Notes: generated by a model from the letters alone, not told the origin. A stretch of 64,000 nt of DNA from Deuterostichococcus epilithicus (GCA_033439295.1 JAVTLE010000016.1:1736001-1800000), one strand, 5' to 3'. Positions 33,977-48,800 are shown, counted from the first letter of the stretch. Numbers and translations are program-made.

Positions 33977-36631
33977 TCAGCGGCCCCGGTTCATGAGGCG
34001 GTCCAGCACCACGTTGAGGTCCACCGTTTTGCCGCTGTTCATGAGCTGCACCACAGTGTCGCGGACCTCGTGGCGCGAGAAGCCCATGGACGCCACCTCG
34101 TCGATGACGCGCTCCAGCGGCACATCGCGCGTCTGCGGCGCCGCCGCCGGCTTGGGGCTGCCTGCACCACAAACATCGTGTTCAGACATGACAAAGGTCG
34201 TGCTGCTTGGAAGCTGTTTCTGACCAGCGATGCACCGCCGCAGCTGCGCCAGTAGTATTGGGAGCTCGCGCAGCGTCCACGACGGTCAGCCGAGCAGCTT
34301 GCAATGCAAGCTTCTGGATGTGCCGGAGCAGGTCATCCACGACGCAGGCAGCAGCTGAGCAGGGTCGCGAGTCGGCAGGGGCATGCCTGCGGGGCCGGAG
34401 GGCGACGGGCGGCTGTAGGGGTCCGGCTGCGGGCCACGCCACAGGCCCTGCGGCGGGCCGGTCGGCTGGGCGCGCTGCGGCACCGGCGGCTGCGGCGCAT
34501 ACTGCTGCGGCGGCGGCGGGGCGCCTACGTGCTGCAGCGGCGGCGCACCCTGCTCATAGCGGCGCTGCTGCGAGAGCCACAACAACGGTCAGCCACGAGC
34601 AGTCCGACAATCTTGTTGCCCGAAGGCCCCAGTCTCGAGGCAGCGGCTGAACAGCCTGTACAAACGCTCGAAGTTGACGCACCGCGTGCGGCGGCGGCGT
34701 GTGTGGCATTGGCCGCTGATACTGCGGCGGAAGCGCGGCGTGCTGTGCCTGCTGCGGCATTGGCGGCGGTGGGCCCTGGTAGCCCGCCTGCGGTAGCGCG
34801 TGCTGATCCTGCACCAGCAGCACCGAGTGCAATGAAGTGTGTGGAGGTCCTGGTGCAGTTTGCCGGAACGATGCAGGGCACAAGCTCCAAGCTGTGCACG
34901 GATCGGCAGAGCTTGAGGCAGCACGCAACTGTGGGCATCAACGGGGGTGTCGCAGCACGTATTCGGGGTCTTGTCACACACCTGGCCTGAGTAGCCTGAC
35001 GATGCCGGCGGCAGCGGCGGCGCCGAGAACTGCGGCGGTGGAAGCAGTGCGGCCCCCTGGCCGTCCATGCGCGGCGACGCAGCATAGAGCTGCTGGGGCG
35101 GCTGCTGCTGGTACGGCTGCTGCTGCGGCGGCGCCAGCTGCTGCGGCGGTGGCGCCTGGCCAGGCGCCTGCATGGCAGCCTGCGGCAATTGCTGCTGCGG
35201 CTGCTGCGGCTGCTGCTGTGCCGCGGGAGCGGCCTGCGCGGTCAGCGGAGCCGAGTACTGTGGCTGCAGCTCAGCGGCCGGGGCGGCCTGGTGCGGTGGC
35301 GGCGCAGCATACTGAGGGTGCTGCTGCGGCTGCGGACCGGGCGCCTGTGGTTGCGGCGCCGGCGGCGCAGAGGCCGGCGGCGCAGAGGGTGCGGGGGGCG
35401 CGGTGTTGACTGGCGGTGGCGGCGCTGGCAGCGTCGCCGTCTGGCATCGGCAGGCATGACAATTAGCGGTCTCAGAAAGCACAGCGGGGCAGCTGAACCG
35501 GCGCCTCTTCCTGGACGCTCGGCGCTCACAGAGCAATGCGCAATGCTTCCTGCACATTCCGGGCGATGCAGGCCAAGGCTAGCAGAATGCATCTGGCCCA
35601 AATGACGACGTCAGCAGCACCTGCTCGACGGCAGAGGGCTGCACGGTAGCAGGCGGGACACTTGATGCAGGGCTAGGCGCCAGCTCAGTGGCGCCCCCAA
35701 AGGAGCCGTGCCTCACTGTGGGCTGCAGACGAGCACAAAGGTGGTGTCAGACGCTTGATGACCTATCAAGGACTCGATGACCAACAAGCTATGACTTGTG
35801 CCAGCAGGTTTGTACGAGGTTCAGGATGGCCAGGTGCCTGATCCAAGGCAGCGTAACCCGGTGGCAGTCCACTTACCCTGTGGGACAACTTAGCGAGCTC
35901 GGCGTGAGTCTCTGCCAGCTCCTACAAGTGAAAGAAGGGCATATTGACATGGATCGAGACCACCTAGTCTCGATGGCGCAGGCCTAGTGTCAGGGCGCCT
36001 TGCAGGTCAGGCGCCAAATGCGCGCCGCATCTCAGACTTCGCAGAACACACCTGCTTATCCCGGATAAGCTGCATTCCGCGCGCGAGCTCGCGGAATGAG
36101 CGCTCAATGGAGGCGTTCTGCTCCTGCGCCGCGCGCGTGTTGGCTTCCACGCTCTTGCCCAGATCGAGGACCAGCTGGTTAAGCGCCTCTGTTCGATCCT
36201 CCAGCGCCTCCAGCCGTCTGGACAATGAAGTGCGAATGCATCATGATTTCTGTGACGAGTGACAAGGTTGGAGGCGTCGACAAAACATGCGTTCTGTTAT
36301 CGGAGTCTTGCCTGTTTGTGTTCTCCAGCACCAATTGCAGGCCGCTGGCGAAGCGGCCCATCACCGCCTCAACGATCTCCTGCGTCTCCCTGGCTTCCCG
36401 CTTGCCGCGCGACTCGCCCATGGGCTGCAGCTTAGGGCCGTTGGGGGTCGCGCTCCGAGTCTCCTCCAGGCCGAGTGCCGGAAGGCCTGGCGCGGATACC
36501 GGCTCGCTGGAGGCCTTCAGCGGCACCACCGGCGACTCCTCGCTGAACATGAGGTCCGGCTCGCCAGAGGCGACCGACCCGTCTCCCTCCTTGTCTAGGA
36601 GGTCAGCGAAATAGTCATGAGAGTTGGACAT
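33977..36631 (-). CDS. FLOE-like DUF1421 protein with coiled coil and Gln/Pro-rich region
   Basis: Homologue of plant DUF1421 proteins, which include Arabidopsis FLOE1, a cytoplasmic phase-separating protein that senses hydration in seeds. The same order is seen here. An acidic/Ser-rich N-terminus (MSNSHDYFADLLDKEGDGS, start at 36629-36631) is followed by a helical segment with GRFASGLQLVLENTNR and, in the next exon (about 36225-36055), RLEALEDRTEALNQLVLDLG plus NASIERSFRELARGMQ, a likely coiled coil. A long Gln/Pro/Ala-rich region spans three exons (about 35440-34300; e.g. PPPQQLAPPQQQPYQQQPP). The C-terminal DUF1421 domain (34165-33980) contains VPLERVIDEVASMGFSRHEV and KTVDLNVVLDRLMNRG. 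Stop at 33977-33979. The algal function is unknown; transferring the hydration-sensing role is inference. Confidence 0.85.
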
Positions 36632-37265
36632 CGTAGCTCACGCTCTTGTGAGACACGCGGTACACGTGCTGCAAGGAGGCTGCCACAATGCAGCTCGTAC
36701 TTTGATGGACGCGAAGCAGGAAAGTTTGATCGAGAGAGGTCGTGCAGGAAAAACCTCAGGGAAAACTGTCTCGTGAAGATTCTGACGAGGCACAAGTTTT
36801 TCAGGGTTTTCGACCCGGCACGTGTTACAGCGGGTTTCGCGGATGTACTAAATGTGCACTACCTTTACTGGCACACAGCAGGTAGAAAACTCACACCTGG
36901 TTTACAGCAAAGTATCGTACAAAAGGTTCGCGAGATGTCAAGCTACGGCTGTTCCTAGAAGGTGGACGCATCAGCCCCACTCCAGGTCAGTCGAGAGGCG
37001 CGTCATTGCTGCTGGCCCTCCCGCAGGAATTCACTCACATGAGATGCTTGCCACAAAACCTGCGAGCCATCTGATCAAACTCTCGACAGCACCGTGGCAC
37101 GTGGATGTGCTCGGAAACATTGCGCGTCGCAGATCCCCACGCGCTGTGGAAGCACGTCACCTCAAAATGCTGCAGGGCGCTGCGAGCTCTGGGCCGAGGT
37201 CATTCAACTGCCGGCAAGGTGCAACGAGGGCGCGGCCGTGCCAGCCGTCAGATCGCGTGCAACCC
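36632..37265. other. Intergenic region (FLOE-like promoter / CUE gene 3' end)
   Basis: 634 bp with no supported exon, AT-richer than neighbouring genes. It should hold the FLOE-like promoter and the CUE gene's 3' UTR. Minus-strand TGTAA (TTACA at 36902-36906) lies about 360 bases past the CUE stop. Confidence 0.5.
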
Positions 37266-38111
37266 TCAGAACACGTGCGGGTTCTGGCCGGAGCCCAGCT
37301 GCCTGCCGTCAGTCGCGGCGCGCAGGTGCTGCGCCAGCGAGTAGTTGCTCAGCTCTAGCGCCTGCACCCGCTCATGGTACTCCTGCGGTGACCGATGGGA
37401 ACCTCAAGAGGCGCACGACAACAGGACGAGGGACTGAATGGCACGTGCATATCATGAGGTCGCGCTTGATGAGGAGAGCTGATACGAACACAGACCCGGT
37501 GCGTGGTCAGGGACAAGCAGGCCTGGTCGAATTCCAGATGTGAGACACCCCTCAGTTGGTTCGAGACAGCAGAGCACAAAAGGAGCTGGCAGCCATGCAA
37601 AGCTGACCCTGAAAGACCGCCCGCCAGAGGCAGAGCCTGGGCGAGAAGAGCAGGGCACCTTGGCGACTGCGCGCAGCTGTGCCAACTCCGCGTCGCGCCC
37701 CGCGAGCTCCTGCAGCCGGCCGTTCTGAATGGCCACCGCGCGCTTGAGGATTGCATTGTCACGCTGCAGCGTCGCCAGCTGGGCCGCCTCCGGCGCCGCC
37801 TTGGCCTGAGCATGGCCATGTAACAACGATGTAACTCCCTGGTTCTCATTACAGGGGAGGCGGTGCCCCTGTGCCTAAGCTCAGTCCCCAGTGCCTGTGT
37901 TGCCCTGATGCAGGCGTATGGTTGGAAGCAGCTCAACAACACAAAGCGAGCTGATAGTGAGAGCAAGCATCAGATCGGTACCTGCGCAGCCGACACGGCG
38001 GCCTGCTCGAACGCTTGTAGCGCGTGCGCGGCGCGAGCGCGTGCGTCATTCAGATCCTCGGCCTGCGACATCGTCTGCACCAGGGCCTCGACCCATTCTG
38101 CCGACGTCTTC

Positions 38112-38150
<39 letters not shown>

Positions 38151-38954
38151 GGCTGCTGCTGCTGGGCTGCGGCTGCCGAGGCGGCTGCAGCATCTGGCGC
38201 AGCAGTGCCCGCTGACGCGCTGCTGCTGCCGCTGGCTGGCCCCAATGCGCCTCCTCCTGAGTCAGGAAAGTGGCAGGCGTCAAGACCCGCAGGTGCTGGC
38301 ACAGGCAGAAACGTGCTGTTGCAAAGAGTGACAATCGTGCAGCTTGCTCCGCAGCAGGCTGAAACCTGCAATCGTACACTCGTGCACTCGGGAGGATCTC
38401 ACCTAGGGGGCTGCCCCGGGGCGAGGCGGCCGCGGCTGCTGTGCTGGCCTGCGCCTGCTCTGCAGGTGGTGCGCCGGGTGTGCCTTCAGCACGCAGCTGC
38501 AGCTGGCCCAGACGCTTGATGGCCGCATCAATGTCGGAGCCGCAGTCTGTCAGCACCTCCGAGATAGTCTGCGCAAGGTGAACACAAGGAGTGAAATGAC
38601 ATGCTTTGCACGTCAGCCTCGAGAATGCTATCGATACGTCAGTCCCAGGTGCATCGTGGAATCTGCTGGAGACTGCGCGTCGTTGTCACTGCCGCTGAAC
38701 AAACACCATAATCCGCGCAGGCTCACCTGCTCGTTCATGGCTGGGAAGAGGCTACGCAGTGCTGCGATCGTGGTCGGCCCCACGGCATACGGCGCGAAGG
38801 CTGCCGGGCTGCAGCTGCGTGCGCCGGACAGCACCCGGCGCGCCTTTGCCGAAGGCGAGTTGCTGTAGTTAACGTTCTCAGTGCTGCGCTCTGCCTCAAG
38901 GCCGCGCTTGCCGTGTCTGCGGTGCGACTGCTGCGCCGGCGCGACGAGCGACAT
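37266..38954 (-). CDS. CUE-domain protein with polyglutamine tract
   Basis: Plant-type CUE (ubiquitin-binding) protein. Start ATG at 38952-38954 (MSLVAPAQQSHRRHGKRGLE). The N-terminal region is basic and Ser-rich (SNSPSAKARRVLSGARS). The CUE domain is split by an intron: AALRSLFPAMNEQ, then TISEVLTDCGSDIDAAIKRL. An Ala/Gln-rich linker follows with a near-pure Gln run (CTG/CAG codons at 38114-38166), then SAEWVEALVQTMSQAEDLND. A coiled coil (AQLATLQRDNAILKRAVAIQ, GRDAELAQLRAVAK) leads to the conserved C-terminus EYHERVQALELSNYSLAQHL ... QNPHVF, stop 37266-37268. In land-plant relatives the protein ends similarly (YALRMHL ... F-NPDVF, from memory), which supports the call. The ubiquitin link is by family; its cellular role is not known to me. 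Confidence 0.85.
38114..38166 (-). repeat. CAG/CTG trinucleotide repeat encoding polyglutamine
   Basis: About 16 CTG-type triplets (coding strand CAG), interrupted once by a CGG/CCG, inside the CUE-domain gene. It is likely length-polymorphic. Confidence 0.9.
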
Positions 38955-39610
38955 GTGGCCCGGCTGCGACCGCCGGAGGCGGCAGCGAGAGTGGTGCAGC
39001 CAGCTCCAGCTCAAACGAGGGCAGCTGTGCTGCTGGCGAGGATGCCTGCCGCAGGTGCTTGCACGTGCGGTGCAGCGCCGACCTGTCGATGTGAATCGCT
39101 CGAGGTAGTCTCAGAAATTGGGTTTTGAGCCCAAGCGAACCTGGAAACGAGCTCCGAAACTGTCTGCAATATTTCACGTGAATCCTTTTGGGTCGGTGAG
39201 CGACCGAGCAGGGCTTGCCGCCTCGCGTCGGCTACTAGACAGCTCCCAGCTTGCTCAGAGTCAGTGTGGGAGCGGAGGCAGAAACGTGAAACGAATTGCA
39301 AAGGCCAGCTACACCTCTTTCTGGGACGCCAGCCAGTGGTGAACCATCTTGTATTCCCAGGTCGAGTGAGACAGAAACACTATGCGTATCTGTTGGCGCT
39401 GGGCCCTGCCCAGACGCCTGTCTTTTCCCAACCGTTAGCTGACTGCATCGTGGAGGCAAACCGCGCGCGTCAGAGGTCGCAACGCAAAATCAGAAGTCTC
39501 ATATTGAGTGGGCACCCGATTCATCTGCTTACACGTCACTCACACTGTGTGATCACGCCACAGCCAATCTCCCGGGCGACTGCTTCGCTTGATCTAGAGC
39601 AGGGGCACAC
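38955..39610. promoter_or_regulatory. Divergent intergenic region (CUE gene / NDUFV2)
   Basis: 656 bp between outward-facing start codons, expected to hold both promoters. No convincing TATA box or exon was seen. Confidence 0.45.
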
Positions 39611-42067
<2,457 letters not shown>

Positions 42068-42430
42068 TGCGGAGGAACTTTGGTGCGAGGAGGGAATTGG
42101 ACGTCTCTGGGATTACAACCCGGGCAAGCATTGCTGCTAGGCAACTGAGGGCTTGTACTTGTGCTGGGCGCTACACGAGGTGGACAGCGACCTCAATAAG
42201 TGCAGAATCTGCTCGAAATTCTGGCACAGAGACGCCGGATAGCAGATGGCAGGAGGCTGGTCGACCTGTGCTGCCCAAAGCTTGTGAAAGCAGGCAGTAT
42301 GCCTAGCATCCTTCAACAATCCGCAGTGTGCACACTCAATAGCTCAGCAATGTCCTCCTCGGCAGCTGCGGCGGCAACACAGCAGCAGGAGTGCTTCGCA
42401 TTGAATCCAACTAACACTGGAACAAGCCAG
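42068..42430. other. Convergent intergenic region (NDUFV2 / strictosidine-synthase-like)
   Basis: 363 bp between converging stops with no coding exon. A minus-strand TGTAA (TTACA at 42113-42117) may end the strictosidine-synthase-like transcript. Confidence 0.5.
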
Positions 42431-45071
42431 TCATTTCTGCGAGTCCGATGTACCCTGTCCCGGCAGGTCGTAGTACGAGACGTAATTGCCTGCCAGGTTG
42501 CCCAGGTAAAGCCGCGATCCACGCTGAACCACCGACGCGACGGAGCTGACTGCCTTGCCATCAGGGTCCATTAGCAGCTGCTGTGGCTCGCCGATCGCCG
42601 AGATCTGCAGGTACGTTGTAATCTCTGAATGGCTCCTCCATTTGCATGTTTGTGCATCGCGCAACTGGTTTTGTGTCAATACACTCGGCTAGTTCTGCCA
42701 CGCGGCATGGTGGCGTTTCTGCATGTGGCTGAAGTGCTTGGCAGCTCCAGCATGCAGCACCAGAGGCAGCCCGCAGCACCAGTGGCATCTGCATCTGCAG
42801 AGCATGCGAGCGTGTCACCACTGACAACACACCTTCAGCACGGCTGCTCGCGGCTTCAGCGGCGGACGCCAGATTCGCATCAGGTGCGCCGCCAGGGTGC
42901 GCAGCAATGGGTATGGCAGCACGCCCTGCAGCAGCGGCATCGGCGGCGCCACGATGGCCACCTGCAAACATGTGAAGTGGGCAGCCGGTCGGCGGTGCAG
43001 AACAAGTCTGGTTTGCGCAACCCACTGACCCGACAGCAGCGCTTATGTAGTTTGGGAGGTGCCCGCCTGATCATGCACTCAGCTCACCCAGAAGCCGCCA
43101 TCGTCAGCGCGCGACACACCGTCGGGGAAGCCCGGCAGCCTGTCAATGAGCGTGTCCACTGTACCCGCCTGCGTGCAATTTCACCGCCGTATTGAATGCG
43201 AGGGCGCTGGCTACGCTATGTGATTCCTACTTTATCATCGCTGTGCAGGTGCCCGCCTCGGCACTGAGCTGCTGGGACAAGTTATGAAATCACAGTGCCC
43301 GGGGTCACAGCCTCAGGCAGTGCGACTTGTAGTCAGAGCATCCACGAGCAGCCAGCCAGTACCAACAGCCCACCTTGGGACCCGCAACATACACGCGTCT
43401 GATGCGCATGGATGTTGTCTCAGCGACCGCGACAAAGGTGCCGTCCTCTGACAGGGCGACGCCGTTGGGGAACCACAGGCCGCCGGCCACAACGCGGGTG
43501 ACGCCCCCCTTTGGGCTGTAAGACAGCAAACGCCCCGATGGCGCGCCCTGCAGCAGCCGGGGCATGCCAGAGGGATCAGGACTTGGCACAGCAGAGAAGT
43601 GAACTGGCAGACGGAGCTCTTTTCGATGCTTTGCATGAATGGGTCACTCGGCTGCCGCCCGCACCATTCGCAGGGAGACAACATGGGTGCCTGCGGGCGC
43701 GGCAGGCGCTCATGGGCCAGCCGCACATTGCGCCGCTGCCTGACCCGTCAGGAAAGCACCTGGAACGATGACAAAATATAACCCCACATGGTGTCGTAGA
43801 AGCCTCCCGCGCCGAGGGCGGGCGGAATCGCGCCGCTGTCCGAAAAGTACACTGTGCCCTCCCCGCTCCAGGGGTCGATGTCCAGATCGTTGGGGTAATT
43901 CAGCTTGCCGGCGCTGAATGAGATTCCTGGCGGCGCATCGGCGCGGCTGGTCAGCAGCACCAGCCGCCGAGTGCCCCGTTCCAGCATCATGAGGCCCACC
44001 TGGGGGACAGGGTAGTGTCTGGAGTTGCCCAGTCTCCTCTTGACACCACTGAGCCGCAGCGGCAATGCACTGGCAGCAGCGGCATGGCGGTGGGGACCAA
44101 GTATCATTCAAGCTACTTATGTTTGGTTCAGTGTCTGGAGCTCGAAAAGTGCTGGCAGCCTCAAGCTCAGAGGCCCAGTGGCCGGCATTGGCATGCAGGT
44201 CTTCCCACATTCCCACCGGCGGGTGGCAGAAGATCAGGGATCCCGCTGCATCGAAGTGGCCGCCGAGCGGCCGGCCGCCGCCGGCGTACGCGACGGTCGC
44301 GGCATGCAGCTGCGGCACGGCTCGCGGGCCCAACTCCGTCGCATGCAGGATGGCGCCGCTGCGATCGAGCAGGTACAGCGAACCGTCCGGCGCAATGGCA
44401 ATTGACTCTGCAGCAAGAAATCGATGTGTCAGATGATGATAAGGTCGGGTGAGTGTCTGCGTCACATACTACATAAGCTTCTGATTGAATGGCCATGCAG
44501 AAGGCGTTGCACTTGGTTGCTTTTGAGGCATGTGTGGTGGGTTTGGACCGGCAGGTTGCGCTCGTGACATGTGACATGCAGGCTTTTGGGAATGGAGCAA
44601 TCAGCTTGCCTGTGCCATTGACTTTGCCCTCGAACAGCCGCACGGCCTTCGTGAGAAGGTCATTGGGACTGTATACCCCCTACATGTAGCATCAGGTTCA
44701 ATTGCGCAGGTTCCACGGCAATGGCGCCGGTGGTGCTTGCGTTCAAATTGTTATACGCTTGTACACACATGTGCGATTTGCTATGTGTTTCACAGAGGTA
44801 CCAGGTCACCTCTAGAGGGCTAGGGTTTGGTAGGAATGAGGCATCAATATGCTGAGCTGGCTGAAACGCAGGGGCCGGCAGGTTGATGCTGCTCAGGCGC
44901 ACTGTGTGCGGCGCCAGAAGAGCGATCAGCAGATCTTATGCCAGGTGCACTCTTGATAGCTTTCAGCAACGTCTCTTGCATGTATATGTTGCAGAGATCT
45001 CGCAGGCATGTTGGCACAAGCATACCTGCCAGCGAAGCAAGTATCGCCAGCGCGATGAACGTCAGGTTCAT
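42431..45071 (-). CDS. Strictosidine-synthase-like six-bladed propeller protein
   Basis: Member of the strictosidine-synthase-like / APMAP family; most members lack Pictet-Spenglerase activity and may be esterases or lactonase-like enzymes of the endomembrane system. Start ATG at 45069-45071 with a hydrophobic signal anchor (MNLTFIALAILASLAG). Propeller motifs in order: ESIAIAPDGSLYLLDRSG, KLNYPNDLDIDPWSGEGTVY followed by FSDS, GGLWFPNGVALSEDGTFVAV followed by AETTSMRIRR, DRLPGFPDGVSRADDGGFWV, and a last exon SAIGEPQQLLMDPDGKAVSS ... YYDLPGQGTSDSQK. Stop at 42431-42433. About 8 exons. A TATATA on the minus strand at 45139-45144, about 70 bases before the start, is a candidate TATA box. Alkaloid synthesis should not be assumed. 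Confidence 0.87.
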
Positions 45072-45138
45072 GTCCGCAAAACTGAAGCTGAAGGGACAGA
45101 GAATCCTAATGCCTGACTCCGGTTTGCGACTGCGACTC

Positions 45139-45144
45139 TATATA
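45139..45144 (-). promoter_or_regulatory. Candidate TATA box of the strictosidine-synthase-like gene
   Basis: TATATA(G) on the minus strand lies 68-73 bases upstream of the ATG at 45071, a plausible distance for a TATA box with a short 5' UTR. The assignment rests on the motif and spacing only. Confidence 0.3.
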
Positions 45145-45324
45145 CCCACCGACAGTGCTATTTGGACAAATAAGTGACCTGAAGTACAGATTGCGTTATA
45201 GTTATGTGCGCCAAAGGATTTGTTGACGAGTGCATCAATGGTGCAGGATGCCGATTATTACTGCGAAAGTATTGACGTATAAAAGGACGGGTTGCACGGG
45301 TGCGAAGAGACGCAAGCCTTCTCA

Positions 45325-45504
45325 ATGCACGAGGGGGTGTCATGTGAGCGTGCACCAGTAGGCGCAGAAAGCGAGGTCACTGGCATTCTGAAATATTTAT
45401 GGGAAGTTGTTTGGACCCAATTTGTCAATCCTGCAAAGCTGCAAACCTTCGATAAGCAGTTCCTGTCACACACGCACCTAAAGAAACGCTTGAACAGGCA
45501 ATAG
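45325..45504 (+). CDS. Possible 59-residue small protein of unknown function
   Basis: An ATG-started frame (MHEGVSCERAPVGAESEVTG...) follows a perfect TATAAAAG box (45278-45285) by 40 bases. It ends in a basic tail (HLKKRLNRQ) at the stop at 45502-45504 and has a Trp/aromatic-rich centre (ILKYLWEVVWTQFV). No homology is recognised; a chance frame is quite possible. Confidence 0.15.
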   Translation: MHEGVSCERAPVGAESEVTGILKYLWEVVWTQFVNPAKLQTFDKQFLSHTHLKKRLNRQ

Positions 45505-45891
45505 TGCCCGCCGCGCTGTTCTGCCCTATGGCAGGTGCGCCTGCCGCCGTAATATGCATGCCGAGAGAGCTTGCCATGCATGGATGTGTCACGCTGTTCT
45601 TAAGCTGCAAGTCTCAGTAGTAACACAGAATTTTTGTCAGATACAAGCACCAAGCCCCGCAGCAGCCCAGTATGATACTACATTGCAATTCCTAGGTGCT
45701 TTCTCATGTGCAGTAGGAGATTCATGGTGGTGCTGGTGGAGCACTGCTGCTCCTGCCGGCGGGTCGGCTGCTGCCATACATACAGCGTTTGCATTATCTG
45801 TCGAGCTGACACACATGATTGCGCCGCCCTCTACCTTGGCAAACCGGCTCGCCGCTGAATCGCAGCCAGCCAGCGGCCCTGGCCGCCCCAG

Positions 45892-48800
45892 TCAGCCGCG
45901 GGGCGGCGGCTGCACCTCTTCGATGACGGCGCCCAGCGTGGGCGAGACCACCAGGATCGCGAAACGCTCCACTACGCCGCCAGCGCCCGCGCCCGGGCTG
46001 ATCGCGGCGTAATTGAACTTGCCGCGCACATCAGTGTAGCCATCTTTGTGGAAGACGGGTGTGGGCTGGCCACGACGGCGCGCAAAAACCTTGACGTAGG
46101 CCGCCACGACAGCGTGCCGCGCACCGTCGCCTGCGCCATGCACAGTACCTTTCAGCACCAACCTTGCACACGTTTCAAGCGTGCATTCGTCAGGAGTCTC
46201 ATGTATAGAAGATTGCACATTTCAAGTGGGAGGCCTGAGGGGATTTGTTGTGAGTATTGTGAGCCCTTGAAGGGCCTCATCACAGGGGCTTCAGGCGGTT
46301 GGCCACTTCCTGACGAGGATCAAACTGACAAGCCACCAGGGGACATGCCCGTCAAAGACACGCCTTTGGCAGACGGTGCGGAGGCCTGCAGCATGCCGCG
46401 CTGCGGCGTCAGCCGCACGCGCAGCCCAGTGCTGTAGCAGGTGGCACAGACGGGCGGCAGCCCGCCGCCTCTTGCCTCCACCAGCACGCTCGACCCGCCG
46501 CCTCTGCATGATGCAGGGTGTCAAAGATCACACGTTCAGGTTGTCGTTGAGGCCGCACAGCTCCTGCCGGCAGCCAGGCTTACCAGCTCCCATCGATGCA
46601 GGGATTGCGCACGTGAACAGACACGCTCTGACCGCTGACCCACTGTCTGCTGACACCTGTCGGCTGATGTCCTCGCATTGCGTTGCGCGGCCCTGCACCC
46701 CACAGGAGACCCTGAACCGAAACAACACAATTCAGCTTCGAGTTTGATGTCCACCTGAGCTGCGGCAGCGCCTCCGACAGTGTCAGCACCGTCTCCTCGG
46801 CACCCTTCGCCAGGGCCACCTCGGCAACCGCGCGCGGCCGCACGAATGCAAAGCGGCCTGCCGCGCCATCGCCACCGCCGCCGCCGCCGCCGCTCAGGGC
46901 ATTGTGGCCGAACGGCTGCGACGAGAACAGCAGCTCGACGTCCATCTCATAGGCGGCGATGCTGGCGGCCGCCAGCCCGGTGTGGCACAGCGTCACCTGC
47001 CCCGGGCCAGGGCCGGCCGCGATGCTCAGCGACGCCAGTTCCTCGTCTGCGGCAGCCGCCTTGCGCCGAGCATCGCCTGGAATATGTCCGGCTAAGAACG
47101 GGTGTGAAGTTAGGAGCTTTGTTCTGGTGTATGGACGTGGGCGCGGGCCAGCAGCACTGCTCAGACATGGCGCATATCTCGTGTTCCAGTAACGCCTTCG
47201 ACGCCAGCAACACCTCGAGGCGACGGCGGCAAGCGACTTGGGAATGGGGAGCATGCGCTGTCATGGACGCGCACCTGTCGGCATGGCGGCATCCACCTCG
47301 GCGAGCACGGTGCGCAGGTCCGCCCAGCGGCCCGCCCAGTGCTTGTCTGCGAGCGCTTCTGGCGGGTGCCTGGCGACTGCGGCGGCGGCGGCTGCAATGC
47401 CCAGCCGGTGGAAAGGCGCCGCCAGCGCCAGCCACGCCGCCAGATAATCCATCTGGCACCAGCAAGCCAGCCTTTCATCAGCGGAGGCGCTTCCGAACAT
47501 TTGACACAGGCCTGCCACCAGTGGGCAGGATTGGTATGGTCTCGTCCCCCTTACAGAGCATGAGTAAAGCACGCACAGCCTGTGCTGGCGACAAACGCTG
47601 CCGTAGCTCCAGAAACCTTGAAGCTGCTGCAGCTGCGATCGGCACGCACGGACGTCTCGAGCAGCCAAACAGCTGGTGCAGCAGTGGATCTCGCCCCCGC
47701 AGCTAGCGGCGGTCGTCGCTCAGGGAGCCGGAGCGAGCAGATGCAGCGGCAGCCACACCACACGCACCTGCATGGCTGGCAGCTGCTCGGCGCCGCCAGC
47801 CTGCAGCTCCCTGAACAGCTCCTCGGCATCATCGATGCGGTCCTGCGGTCACTCACCAGGCCTGAGCATTCTTCCCGGTCGAGACACCAGATACCACCAT
47901 GCAGCCTGCCGCTACACGTGTGTGGTTTTTGGCACGCGCAAAGTCTGCAAACAGGCAATGGCAGCAACCTGCGGCAGTCAGGGCCATGCCGCTGCACGTG
48001 TCAGAGCACCTGCGGCGGCCTTGTGGCGACGGCGCATGTCGGTCATGGGTGGGCAGCAGCACAGCACCTGGGCGATCAGGAAGACGGCGGCTTTCAGGCG
48101 GTCGGCAGGCGCGGGCGCCGGGCGGCGTGCCACTGCGGCCAGGAAGGCGGCCCAGGCGGCGCGCAGCCCGGTGTCCTCGACGGCGGCGTGGCCGCCCAGC
48201 GCGTGCGCGCGCCGGCCGATCAGCGGCCAGTACTCTGTGTGCTCCTGCGCGGTCACGACACACGCGCGCCTTGCGGTGTTTCACAGGAAAGGGCGAGACT
48301 GTGAGGACCCTCACTGGGTTGTGTGCGACTCCTGCCGATGGGTGCTAGTCAGCACATGGGCGCGCCCGCCAAAGGCACAGGCCTGTGTTTCCTCCGGTCA
48401 AGGGTGCAGTCATGCTTGAGGGTCACCTGGATGGGCAGCTGCAGGAGGGAGGCGTCGACAGGTGCCGTCAAGCGTGCCGTCAGGGCCGGCACTGATGGCA
48501 GGAGCTCCGCGAGCGCCTGCTGGTCGCCGTGCATTAGTGCGTATCGCCTGAGAGCGCACCCGCAGCAGCTCGTCAGCTGTCAGGAGGTTCTATGGCAGAC
48601 TTCAGTGCTGTGCCAGAGGCGCGACAGTGCATGGCAGCTGCCAATTCGCCACCCACAACATGTGGCTTCGTGCACAGGTCCCACGCACATAAGTTCTTTG
48701 AGGAGCATTGAATTCGAAATCGAAAAGGTATTGCAGGAGGATGGCTGCATGGAATGACATCGTGCACAGGGAGAGCCGCACGCCTCCAAGTCAGCTCACA

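Larger units (their letters stand above)
45072..45891. other. Intergenic region with candidate promoters
   Basis: 820 bp, AT-richer than its flanks. The left end holds the strictosidine-synthase-like promoter; the right end should hold the 3' UTR of the giant gene. A plus-strand TATAAAAG at 45278-45285 precedes a small open frame (45325-45504), listed separately. Confidence 0.45.

Noticed and set aside
42431-45071. Alkaloid biosynthesis by strictosidine synthase
   Set aside because: The family is broad and most members lack that activity; no other alkaloid gene is nearby.
46780-47706. Plus-strand 308-codon open frame
   Set aside because: It is antisense to exons of the giant gene, with an Arg/Ala/Pro composition typical of shadow frames.
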